A program made the translations under genes and the position numbers. DNA of 64,000 bases from Gnetum montanum. Taxonomy: Eukaryota; Streptophyta; Gnetopsida; Gnetales; Gnetaceae. How positions within the stretch are numbered: the first letter of the stretch is position 1; the number at the start of each line of letters is the position of its first letter. The DNA is taken from NCBI GenBank assembly GCA_015680685.1, contig MNCI01027012.1, positions 237,004-301,003 on the forward strand, given 5' to 3'. This document shows, one piece after another, positions 11,111 to 21,639 of this stretch. The notes beneath the pieces were generated by a model, which was given only the letters and a program-made list of their open reading frames with translations, had not been told where the DNA came from and did not search any database.

Positions 11111-14033
11111 ATGAGACAAGGTATTCAAAAAATTCAAAGTTACATGTTATATCTACTAACCAATGAATGTGTTGTGACCACAAATGGTACCGAAAGGCAA
11201 ACACACATAGGAAGGAGGATTGTCTCAACTGAGGAAGAAATAGCCAAGAATAGGAAGGGGCCAAGAACAAGCCTAGTAAGAACCAATTGGAACCCATGTC
11301 ATAGGTCCTCTTAAGGAAGAGGCCGAAGTGGAATCTATTCGTCAGATTCTAGAACCAGCAGCAACAATAGAACATTTCCATAGAGATCAGGCACTAGATC
11401 AATAAGCAAACCTTGAGGTGATCTTGATAGAGGCCTACCTAACTCAAATTAGATCAAGGGAGGTCCAGAAAATAATGCTCTAAGAGTTAAACTTTGGCTC
11501 TTTCCTGGAGCAAGCATGTAAAGAGGTAGAGGACCAACTGAAGACCTCTTCCATGTGGCCAAGTATCACTTCTAGCAAGGAGTGGTACATGGGAGAGACA
11601 TTGTTATTTTGGAGTAATAGGTAGGTCAGTTCAACAATCAAAATCAAGGACATTTTAGTGTCCTACTTAGTGCAAGCCATTGCTAAGGCACTTGGGTTGC
11701 CAAAAATTGGAGTGAATCTTGTTGAGATTCCAATCTAGGTGAACCCCAACATCAAAAAGGAATAGGTATAGTGGTGATATGGTGTCAACCATAAGGAGTA
11801 TGGTGCACTTACACTAGCAGAAAGAATTTACTAAAAGATTGTAGCCTTTCACCTAAACCCCATGGTAAGGCCTAATAAGATCATTGCTTTTGCTACCTAT
11901 GCATGTGTTGCTCTAAGTGTGATATTCCCTATCAATCTTCCATAGTTGATCTATCTACAAATAGAGAAGTAATTTAGGGGAAATGAACATGGAAGAAAGA
12001 AACTCCCCTTTCCATGCCTCATTAGAAAACTTTGTCGAAGGGAAGGGATAGTCTGCTATACTAATGATGCTGTCTAACACACTTCAACTACTAATTGGGT
12101 AGAGATGATGAAGAATAAAATGCTTGCAACAACCATTCAAGAAGAGGGGTAGCAGCTACCACCTCCACCAACTACTAAAACAATTGTATCAAATGTCACT
12201 GCAACATTCCAATAGTTGCATGAGCAGCAAGAATGGCTCTTGAGAAAGCAAGAGCAACAACCAAGCACTTGTGGTGGAGACCCATCTATGTATTAGTTAG
12301 AGATGAGTCACCTAAATGAGATGGCCCAAATAATTAGCCTGATGGGAGTTGGTGGATCCATTTTCAATGCCTAACGAATGCAATTATCTGTGAGGTTGAA
12401 TCCTAGCACTATAGAGGTAACAGTATCTCTCATAGAATAACAACCACTCCTAGAGATTTGTAGGAATGTTATGACCTTCTCAACGTGCTTGGACGAAGGT
12501 AAGGGGGCAACAATACTAGTGATGTAGCACCAAGGATAAGAAACAACAACATAGGTGATTGCTGATAGAATCATCGAGACACTCAATGCACTTGCAACAT
12601 CTGTACTAGATATCACTACATTTAAAGATGTGTAGACATCTGTAGGGATCATAACTGGTAAATTAAGTGTAGCATAGCATAAAAAATTTCTAGACCAATT
12701 GGTAGGAATTGGGCAATCGCTTCTGGATGTCTTTCATCTTCTTGATAGTATTACTACAACCCAGTCAAAGCTACTAGAGGAAAGGGGCAAAAAGATTATC
12801 TTGGAAGGGCAACTCAAAATAGCCAAGGAGCTAAATGAATGCTTGGCTACTAAAGTTGCTAAATTAAGAGCACAAATTATCAACATGCATTTCTCAACTC
12901 AACATTGACAAAAGATGAGCTCTTGAGAAACTTCACATGAGACTAAAAGGGGTTGAGAGTGCGATGGAGACAATGGTGTTCTACTGATTCTTGGCAGAGG
13001 CTACCTAGCACAAAATTTAGAAGGCCTTGGATTTGACCCACCAAGAGAATGTGCAACTAACCATAAAGAATCATTGCCTATGAAATGTTTATGAACATAA
13101 ACAATAGTTAACTGACTTTATCCATAAACAACATTAGCAACTAGCAAGAGCGAGCACAAAGCTAAGGAGATTGGCAATTGAGAACAAAAACCTCTCCATT
13201 GAAGAGGTCCATGCCCTATGTCAAAAGACTATAATAGAGGTAGCCTCCTAGAAATTAGAGGCTCTCAAACTCAAGAGAGTCAAGGATCACTATAGAGACT
13301 TGGTTGGCCTACAGAAAGAAGTAAATGAGAAACATGTTCAAGTGACAAAGGCAAAGGTGAATGAGACCCTTCAGTAACTCCAACATGGATGCAAATTATG
13401 GCAACCCATCATTGATGGGATTGATTAGTACAATAAAGTAGAAATTCATCTAAAGGAGTTGCAAATAGAAGAAATGATGGAATACATGGAGCTCACCAAT
13501 CTTTGGTAAGCGAAGCTAGCTATGTTTACTATTGGATGACTGCAGTCAAAATTGGAAAAGTAGGTGGCAAGCTCGTACTTGTTGTACAAGGCCAAGTTCA
13601 AGCACCATAAGGACACCAAACAAAAGCTTACAATGGCAAACACTAAACTCAAGGTTCTTAAGGACAAATACACCAATCAAAGATCTATTGCCAAGAACTT
13701 GGCCAAAAGAATGAATGACTACCAACAACTGCAAAATGCAATCAAGACATTCAATGTCGAATGTAAACAATTTGCTACCTGTTTGTTAATGTTAAGGACC
13801 TATTCCCAGTAATGTCCTATTTGTGGAATATCCCTATTCTAACCCACATTGGTGATGTTGCATGGATTGTTAATGATCCTTTGAGAAAGAACATGAAGAT
13901 GAAGGCATTACTAGATGCATTTCATCTTCCATTGAAGGTTACAACTGTAGTAGGATAGCCATAGCCACCATGCATGCCAAAAGCTAGCAAAGGTTCTCTA
14001 GAACTTCAGGAGCCTCCACCACCTGGGAATATT
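11111..14033 (+). pseudogene. env-like / plant transposon protein ORF of element E11, decayed
   Basis: Plus-strand copy of the env-like ORF. Recognisable blocks in order: EVESIRQIL near 11320; a region with MVRPNKIIAFATYA and LPFPCLIRKLCRREG (about 11850-12045), which resembles the C-terminal part of the Transposase_32 family; a Gln-rich linker (12200-12270); and a long Lys/Glu/Leu-rich presumed coiled coil (12700-13800) including KFKHHKDTKQKL and RMNDYQQLQNAIK. It ends with LQEPPPPGNI and a stop. The block order and terminal motif are shared with E7 and B. Many in-frame TAG and TAA codons make it inactive. An LTR in the same orientation follows after about 240 bases. Confidence 0.7.
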
Positions 14034-14273
14034 TGATCTTCTTAACTGCCTTCAGGCCATCAAAGGATCTACTATCCAGTTTTGTGTAGTCATGTCATGG
14101 TATTCAACTTTGTGTCATAAACACCACAAATTTTTGTAATGTTGTTGATTTGTACACTCAGGCACTTAATTTTGTTATGTTAGTTTGTTATGTCAAGAGT
14201 CAATCAATAATCCCATACCTTCCCAATTTTGTAAAGGAACTTGACGATGAGTTTTCATTCAGTTGTGAAGGTA
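14034..14273 (+). other. 3' non-coding end of element E11 with putative polypurine tract
   Basis: Shares the blocks CAATAATCCCATACCTTCCC and GACGATGAGTTTTCATTC with the corresponding part of element A (about 50035-50100). It ends in GTGAAGGTA directly before the LTR start TGATG, the position of the polypurine tract. Confidence 0.6.
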
Positions 14274-14289
14274 TGATGAAGCATCAAAG

Positions 14290-14430
14290 TGTCACATTGA
14301 TGGGCCCCCATTGATGTGGCCTTGTTAACAAGTCCCCATCGACGCGATTTTGTCTACATGGTGTTGACCATCGACAAGGTTGTGTCTATGTAGCGTTTGC
14401 TATGTCTATGGGGCCCCATTGACATAGCTC
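14290..14430. repeat. palindromic array in U3 of LTR E11
   Basis: Includes an imperfect 28-base palindrome at about 14398-14425 centred on GGGGCCCC with arms CTATGTC and GACATAG (one mismatched pair), and repeated CATTGATG and CATCGAC units. It occupies the U3 directly before the TATA box. Confidence 0.7.
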
Positions 14431-15049
14431 CACAATAATGTCTATAAATATGCACTTACCAATCATATTTATGGGGGAGTCAGGTCATAGTTGTAGTAGA
14501 GCTCTTGCAGTTTTATCATTTGAGAGTTAGAATATTTTTCTAAGTGCTTGTAGTAGGAGTCAAAAAGTGTATGGATCTTTATTCAAGCACTATTGTACCT
14601 GAACACACTAGTGTGAACAACAATAAAGACAAGCCTTTTAATCAAACATTGCAGCACTTGGAATACATTAATGATTTATTTCTACATTTATTATTTTCAT
14701 TAATTATGTAATTAATGAAGATAAATTAGATCTCGATTGGTTAATTAATTAAGCTAAATAGATTAAACACATAAGTACAACCACTTCGAGTGTAAACACA
14801 TATTCCCTTGGTAATTCTAGTAGTGTCATTACTTAGTTCGCCTAGTGTAATTCTAGTAGCATACTGCTTGGTAATCCTAGTAGTGGATATGTGAGTTCAG
14901 GATGTGCACGAAAAGTGGGACTGGATGCTTATGTTAGAATTAGTTAGAGATTAATTAATTAGTTAGTTAAAACAACTATTAAATTACTTCATTTCTCTAT
15001 TTTAAATCAGCAGGAGCATAAAACATAAAATAATAAAAATCATATACCT

Positions 15050-15091
15050 CAACTACACTTAACCATACCTTTGTGCATCACAAGTGTAATT
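15050..15091 (+). ncRNA. U5 stem-loop of LTR E11
   Basis: Arms CAACTACACTT and AAGTGTAATT (nine of ten pairs) enclose a loop beginning AACCATAC, followed by GAAAGACAAAGAATGA. The loop can pair with GTATGGTT at 15204-15211, close to the LTR end. Candidate RNA structure, judged by comparison among copies. Confidence 0.55.
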
Positions 15092-15240
15092 AGAAAGACA
15101 AAGAATGACTGTTACGGAAAAGTTCACTTCCTAGAAGCTAGTGTACCAGAAGACATAGAGTCCACAAAATTTGACCAGATCACATGTCAATGCTTAGTGA
15201 TTCGTATGGTTGAGCAGATGGGTACCTTGCTGCTCATCAT

Positions 15241-15258
15241 TGGCATCATTGCTAGAAA
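15241..15258 (+). promoter_or_regulatory. decayed primer-binding site (tRNA-Asp type)
   Basis: TGGCATCATTGCTAGAAA lies one base after the LTR and aligns with the primer site of element A (TGGCACCGTTGCTGGGGA). From memory this type is complementary to the 3' end of tRNA-Asp, typical of Athila elements. Decayed at several positions. Confidence 0.6.
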
Positions 15259-15279
15259 CTCTTTTTGTTTGAAATGTGC

Positions 15280-16189
15280 ACTATCTAGGTACAATGCTTC
15301 AATTTTGGGAAATTGGAACATAAGCAATGGGAGTGCAAGAAATTAAGTATTTAAAGGGCAAGGAACTTTAGAGTTTTTAGAAAGAGAATTCTTTAAATGA
15401 AGGTAATCCTAATGTTTTTTTAATTAAATATGTTATAGATATTAATTCATTCATGGGAAATGTCAATGATAGTGAACATTATTTAAGAGAAATGCTCTTT
15501 ATAACTAGGGCTAGATGTCTTTCTCTTAGTAAATGACTTCACATATTATTAGATGAAGATTCTCAAGAGAATGTTATTTCTTCTAAGATTGTTAATAAAC
15601 TTGAATTGAAGAAATTCCTACATCCTATGCCTTATAGATTGTATTGTCTCTCTAGAGATCATTTCCAAGATGTAAAGGAAAGATGTCTTTTATCTTTCAA
15701 GGTTAATTCTTTCAAAGATAAACTATACTATGATATTCTTCTCATAGATAACGCTAATTTCATACCTGGTAAACCTTGGAATTTTAATAATAAGGTGATC
15801 TATGATGGAGCTAGGTATGTTTGGTCAATTCTTAGAAGAGATAAAATTCTTCAATTGATTCCTATGACCCTACAACAATACAAGGAAAAATGTATCTACT
15901 AATGCTTCATTGATTTTACTTAATGAAATAGAAAAAGTCAAAATAACTAAGGAAAATGATCATGGTTTTATTATTGTTTCTATAATTATAAAAACTAAAG
16001 TGGAGCCTCAATTTCAAATTCCATAAGCTGTGTAATCTCTAACATAAGAATTTGTTTATGTCCTTAAGGATAAATTAGAAGGACTTTCTTCAATGAGATC
16101 CATCCATCATCAAATTAACTTCATGCTTAGAGAAATCATTCCAAATAAGAGGACTTACCAAATGACTCCACATTAGAGGAAGAAGTTGT
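15280..16189 (+). pseudogene. chromovirus gag end and protease relic
   Basis: Starts abruptly at a decayed gag zinc knuckle (15295-15336: C, then Phe in place of the second Cys, H and C of the CX2CX4HX4C pattern). The aspartic protease region follows: LLDEDS in place of the active-site DGGS-type motif, then KLELKKFLHPMPY, and the family signature GKPWNFNNKVIYDG before the RT linker. These are typical of Ty3/gypsy chromoviruses. The 5' LTR, primer site and most of gag are missing; an Athila-type LTR and leader lie in their place. Continued after an insertion at 17.5 kb. Confidence 0.75.
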
Positions 16190-17400
16190 GAATCATTGAA
16201 CTTAGAAGAAAGGAAAGGGGGATGAATAAGTTCCCCAAATTAAAACTTAAAAAAACAAAGCACACACACCGAATTTAATGTGGTTCTCCAACTTGGGTAG
16301 TCCACACTCAAAGGGTAGATTGCAAGCACACCTCTAGACTTTGTTGTTCTTAAAATGTGGTTGAAGGGTCTACACCCTATATAGTCTTCAAGCCCCACTC
16401 CAGAGTGTTGTACCGCAACACCAATCACTCAATCTTGAAAGGTCCTGTCAGGTTTGGAAATGTAGTTTCAAGGCTTCCACAACCTTTACAATCTTAAGTA
16501 CTGCACCAAAGTGTTTTACCGCAACACTAATAACTCAATCCCACAGGACCCCAAAAATCTCAAGCACATCAACCCCATAGGCTAACAAGAACAAGAATTA
16601 CAAGGGATAATTGCAACTTAGTTTGTTGATCCTTGTACAATTATGTATAGCAAACTTTTCAATGCCAAAATGATAATACAGTGAGAAGGAACAGAGAATT
16701 CAATGATTACAAATGATTGTACAATGAATACAACAAGGCTTGCACTTTTCCCAATGCACATCAAGTCTTCTTATAGCTTCTGTCCTTCTAAATCCATCTA
16801 AGAAGTCATGCAATAACTAGGCAACGATCACTAATGATCATTGGAGACATCTTTCTCATGCCTAAAACATCTCTTTGAATTTTCCTTCAATTCTGGGAAG
16901 ATAACTTTGTTTCTTGAAATCCATCTTTCTAAGGTTTCCATTCTGGAAGACATTTTTGCATTATGGAAAACATCATTTTGAACTTGGTCTACATTCCGTA
17001 AAGATGTCTTTGCCTTGTGAAAGACGTCTTTGTCTGAGAAACATGTCTTGTTATTTCTGAAGACATCTTTGTCTGAGTTCACTCCAATTCTGCTAAGACA
17101 TCTGTTGCTTCGTAGAGATGTCTTTCTTCATCTTCCTTTTGCATGATGAATCCTTCATTCTTTGTCCATAGCCTTGATCTTCTGCATGCTTTAATGATGC
17201 CAAATTTTCTTGTACAATGTCAAGTCCTTGTCCACGTTCTTTGGAAATCTTGCATGATTGTTTGAAGATTGTGGATGACCTCCTCCTTTGAGCTCTGAAC
17301 ATTTTTTTCCTTGTCCTCTTTAGCTTATCGTACATAGTCCTACAAACACAATAATCATACAACCATGTAAACAACTTTTGGCTTCATTTTACTTAATGTT
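16190..17400. mobile_element. unidentified insertion splitting the chromovirus, possibly a minus-strand LTR
   Basis: This 1.2 kb interrupts the chromovirus between protease and RT and has no pol homology. It contains two copies of a short inverted repeat (GTGTTGTACCGCAACAC at about 16407 and a one-base variant at about 16511), CTATATAG at about 16378, and an array of AAGACGTCTT-type palindromes at 16845-17125. Palindromes upstream of a TATA-like site on the minus strand resemble the U3 design of other LTRs here. A solo LTR is a reasonable guess, but ends and target duplication were not identified. Confidence 0.4.
16845..17125. repeat. palindromic array, core AAGACGTCTT
   Basis: About ten copies of AGACATCTTT / AGATGTCTTT / AGACGTCTTT on either strand (for example at 16846, 17000, 17021, 17060, 17096 and 17116). 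The inferred core AAGACGTCTT is a perfect palindrome with a central CpG; most copies show CpG decayed to CA or TG. Confidence 0.7.
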
Positions 17401-17559
17401 TGGACACACACTAAAAGGTCCATAGAAGTTGCATAAGAAAGTGAGTTGCTTACTAATGGTTTTATTAAGGAATCTATCTTCCATGTATCACTCTAGCTAT
17501 TCTTATTTTTTAAAAAATATAGATTAAATAAGAATGTACATTAACTCTAGGCTTCTTAA

Positions 17560-20094
17560 TAGGATCACCATTAAGTAAAAATTTCCTATCCCTATAATGA
17601 ATGATATTCTTGATGTTTTAGCTAATGATAAAATATTGTAAAAGATTGCTTTAAAAAGTGGATATTATCAAATTAGAATTAGACTATGAGATGAATAGAA
17701 AATAGCATTTAGGATACTTAATGATTTTTATATGTGGTTAGTCATGCCTTTTTGGAAAACCAATTCTTCAACCATATTCATGAGGCTTATGCATGATGTC
17801 TTAAGAAATCTTATTGGCAAATGTTGCATTGTTTTCTTTGATGATATTCTTGTTTAAAACTCTAAAAAATATGAGCATGTTTAACACTTGGTATACTCAA
17901 AGTTTCATAAGGCTTAATTTGTGATTAAGATTAAGAAATGTGATGTTATGAAGAAGAAAATTGTCTACTTAGATCATGTGGTCTTTAAGAATCAAGTCAA
18001 GATGGAGCCAAGAAAGATTAAGATAATCAAGGAGTGCCTTAACTTGAAGATGTGGAAGAGGTGAGATCTTTTCTTGGTTTGGTTGGCTTCTTTAGAAGAT
18101 TCATTAAAATTTTCAATTCTATAGCCTATGCTATCTTGTTTAAAGAAGAATTCAACTGTTGTGTGGGATAATGCAAAGAAGATTTCTTTGTAAGCATTAA
18201 AAGAGAAGATTGGTGGTGCAACAATTTTCACAATTCCAAACTTCTCCAAGCTATTTGAAGTGGTAGTGGATACAAGTGGCCTTGCTATTGGAGGTATAAT
18301 TTCTTAAGAGGGTAATCCATTTACATTCATTTCTAAGAAATTGAATGAATCTAGACAAAAGTATAGTATATATGAAAAGGAATTATATGCTATACTTAAG
18401 CCATCAAGCATTAGAGACATTACTTGTAGGATTTGAAATACTTTTGTTAACTGATTTTAGAGAACTTTAAATCTTAAATTTCCAAAAGAACTTAGGTGCT
18501 AAGCATATGAACTGGGTAGAGCAATTTCAAGAGTTTTATTTTGTTTTGAAACATAGAATTGGTAAGTCAAATGTTGTTGCTAATGCTTTGTCTAGAATTC
18601 ATATTACCTACTCTAGTGTAGAAGTCAAGGGTTTTGAGTCTTTTACTCATTTGTATTCTAATGATACTAATTTTGATGAAATTTGGAAGTAATTAAATTC
18701 TCCATTATTAGGAAGGACCAATAAATATAAGGCATATCGTATTAAGAATGATATTTTATTTAGAGATGAAAAAAATTATGTTCTTAAATATGATTTTATA
18801 TTCAATCTTATGAAGAAAAACACAAAAATGACATGGTTGCACATATGGGCAAAATAAAGACCTTGGAATTGGTGAGCAAATATTATTTTTGACTAGATAT
18901 GAATAAATATATTATCAAATTTATAAAATAATGTTATGTTTCTCAAAAATTCAAAAGTGGAAAGCATATTAATGGTCACTATTTACCTTTTCCAATCCTA
19001 AATGCTCCCTGTAAAAGTGTTTCTTCAAATTTATTTGTGTCATTCCAAAGATAAGATTTGATCAAGATTTCATACTTCTAATTTTGAATAGATTTACTAA
19101 AATGGCTCATTTCATTTCATGCAAGAGCAATCATGTTTCTCATGTTTCCCATTAATTATTTTAGTATGTCGTAAACTTTCATGACATTCCTTTGAATATT
19201 ATGAGTGATAGAAATTCTAGGTTCACTAGTCACTTTTGAAGGATACCAAATTATCATTTTCCACTATCTATCATACTCAAATTGATGGATAAGCTGAAGT
19301 GGCTAATTGTTCTTTGCTAAAGATATTAAGGTGCTTATATATGAATTAGCCTCAAAGATTGAAAAATATGCTAGCCCATGCTAAATTCTCATAAAACAAT
19401 ACTTTCCACACTAGCATTGGTAAAAGTTATTTTATGGAAAATTATAGGTTTTTCACTAAAGATGTTGATGAGCTAAAGAAATTTGATGATTATGCCTCTT
19501 TGAGCTCTAATTTTGTTGAGTACATTAAGTAATTGTATCAACAAGTCAAATCTCACTTGAAGAAGATGGCAAACAATATGCCTTCCAAGGCCAATGAAGG
19601 CAACAAGACAATTGAATATCCAATCGATAACTATGTTTGGATTTACTTAAGGAAAGGTAGAGGAACATGCATTTTGATAAGCTCAAGTCAAGGAGAATTA
19701 GTCCATTCAAAATTAGGGCCAAAATTAATACAAATGCAAATGAGATTAATTTTTCTAATGACTTTCCTATTTCTTATGTGTTAAATATTTTAGGTTTGAG
19801 CCCATTCCAAGGCAATGTTCATGAATTAGATCTAGATGATAGTCTTAAAATTCTCAAATGTATAAGTAAAGATCAACTCCATCTAAGCCATCAAGGAATC
19901 TAATTGTGTTACAAGAAAGAGAGGCTGGAAATAGAAGAGGCAAGAAGTTTCATAAGTACTTAATGCATTGGAGTGATAAAGGGCCTAAGAATACAACTTA
20001 GATTTATGAGAATGGTATGGGTTTATGGGGATTGAATTCTATCCCAAGTGTAATACCCAATTTAAGACAAGCCTCTTTTGAAGGGTGAGGGAGA
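17560..20094 (+). pseudogene. chromovirus RT, RNase H, integrase and chromodomain relic
   Basis: RT is recognised by LKSGYYQIRIR, the fingers/palm sequence and VFFDDILV (catalytic Asp pair), about 17620-17860. RNase H follows around 18220-18410 (VVVDTSGLAIGG, then KYSIYEKELYAI). The integrase zinc region is at 18835-18960 (HMGKIKTLELVSKYY), then a badly eroded core. Near 19950 the sequence KYLMHWSDKGPKNTTW is the chromodomain that defines chromoviruses and targets integration to chromatin. Dozens of stops: an old copy. It shares orientation with the gag/protease piece to the left. Confidence 0.85.
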
Positions 20095-20938
20095 TGATGA
20101 GGAAATTGACCCACTTCTGGATATAATTCTTATCCTTATTATATCCTATAAGTAGTAGGAATAATCTATTTGTGTTTTATTTTTTACTAGAATCCTTTGA
20201 GTCCTTTTTGTGGCTTGGACAAGCAATTATGAGGTCACTATGGATCATAGTGAGTCATAGTTTGGTCATGCAAGGAGCTACATGCCATAGTCTATCGTAG
20301 TATATTTAAATTATTAATTCCATGTGTTTTCTAAGTCAATTGTGAGCCATTGCATGTTACATTAAGTCATCATTTGTGAATTGCTAGTCATAGAAAGTTG
20401 TAGTGGGGTTGCATCCAACTAAGAAACAACAACAACAAAATTATGATTTTTACTAGTGCACCTAGATGTAGTCATAATCTTCTTGCAAGATGACAATTAC
20501 AAGGACATTACAAATCATACTTATTTGCAATCCTAATTAAAATAATTTATAAGAAAAATGTGCAATTTTCAAGACATCTTAATGATCAAAGAAGGCAAAG
20601 CCACACTTGAAAAAGTTATAAAAGACTTAAACAACTAAAGAGAAAATGGTTAAGCTCATTCTAAGCCATCTTATGCTTGAGAGATTGAGAGAGAACTTTT
20701 TAAGCATTGATAATGTGCTTAGTGCTTAATAATCTACCTTGTATTATGAGAGGTTTGAGGGTTTAATTAATTAATTATCTATCCTTGGGAGTGTGATTAC
20801 TTCCTTTGCATATTGTAATCAGTTTGTTTTGAGCAAGAATAAAGTTCTTCATTTTCTTTCTTATTTAATTGTGAATTTGTATTAGGTCTTTGCACTTGAG
20901 TGAACTTGAATTATGTGATCTAAGGGAGCTTTTCATCA
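20095..20938 (+). mobile_element. probable 3' LTR of the chromovirus
   Basis: Preceded by a purine-rich stretch (GAAGGGTGAGGGAGA) after the chromodomain and bounded by the inverted termini TGATGA and TCATCA, 844 bases. GAATAAAG near 20838 is a possible poly(A) signal. With no second LTR in the window the ends are tentative. Confidence 0.45.
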
Positions 20939-21639
20939 TATTTACATGCATATTTCAAAAATACATTTTATTACTACATCATTGAAAAACTAAATTGTAC
21001 ATAAATTGTAAGAAGAAAAACCTGAATCAAGAAGCATTACAATAAATTTTCCTACTTGGAAATAATGCACTATAACAAAATTTCTTACATGGCTAAGATG
21101 TCCTAGTATGATCCCAACCTTAGTTAAGAATACTAGGTCGATAACCAAATCCAAGAAAAATCTAAAATCAAGAACCTAGAAGAATAAAAATAGAAACCTT
21201 ACATAGATTAGGAAAGGTTGCACAAGCTTTGCTTGTAATTTCTTCTATTTCAACAAGGTCTCCCTCTTTAACTCCTCTCAAAAATAGATAATGTAAATGA
21301 ATGATTTCTAATGGAATGATTGCTAGGTATCTGTACTTACAAGGGTGAGAAATAATAATAGTTAAAATAATAATTAGGATAAAATAATTAGGAAGAACCT
21401 AATGAAATAATTGAGGTCATACAGTATAGCAAGTCATAGTTAAACATCCTACAAGTTCACACAAACTATAAATAGCTCATAGGAAAAACAATCTTAGCTA
21501 TATAAAACCAAGCAAACTAAACTTGCAAGCAATCAAACATAAAAATCAAGAAATTTAGCAAATAAATGATCAAAGGTTGAAATTTAGGCAACGCTAAACA
21601 TATCAATAAAAGGGTAAAAAGGATCCCTAAACTAGGTGT
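20939..21639. other. no gene recognised
   Basis: AT-rich sequence without a long frame or LTR end. Nothing identified. Confidence 0.3.

Larger units (their letters stand above)
14274..15239 (+). mobile_element. LTR of Athila-like element E11
   Basis: 966 bases, TGATG...CATCA. U3 (14290-14430) is packed with short palindromes of a GGGGCCCCAT / CATTGATG / CATCGAC kind. TATA box CTATAAATA at 14442-14450. R has GATCTTTATTC, TGTACCTGAACAC and AATAAAGAC (poly(A) signal type). U5 contains the hairpin at 15050-15091. Unusually it is flanked by internal sequence on both sides: a 3' spacer on the left and a primer-binding site on the right. Confidence 0.85.

Noticed and set aside
20095-20938. Chromovirus LTR as a member of the Athila-like LTR family because of its TGATGA/TCATCA ends
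   Set aside because: No shared R/U5 blocks, U5 hairpin or palindromic U3 array; similarity is limited to the termini.
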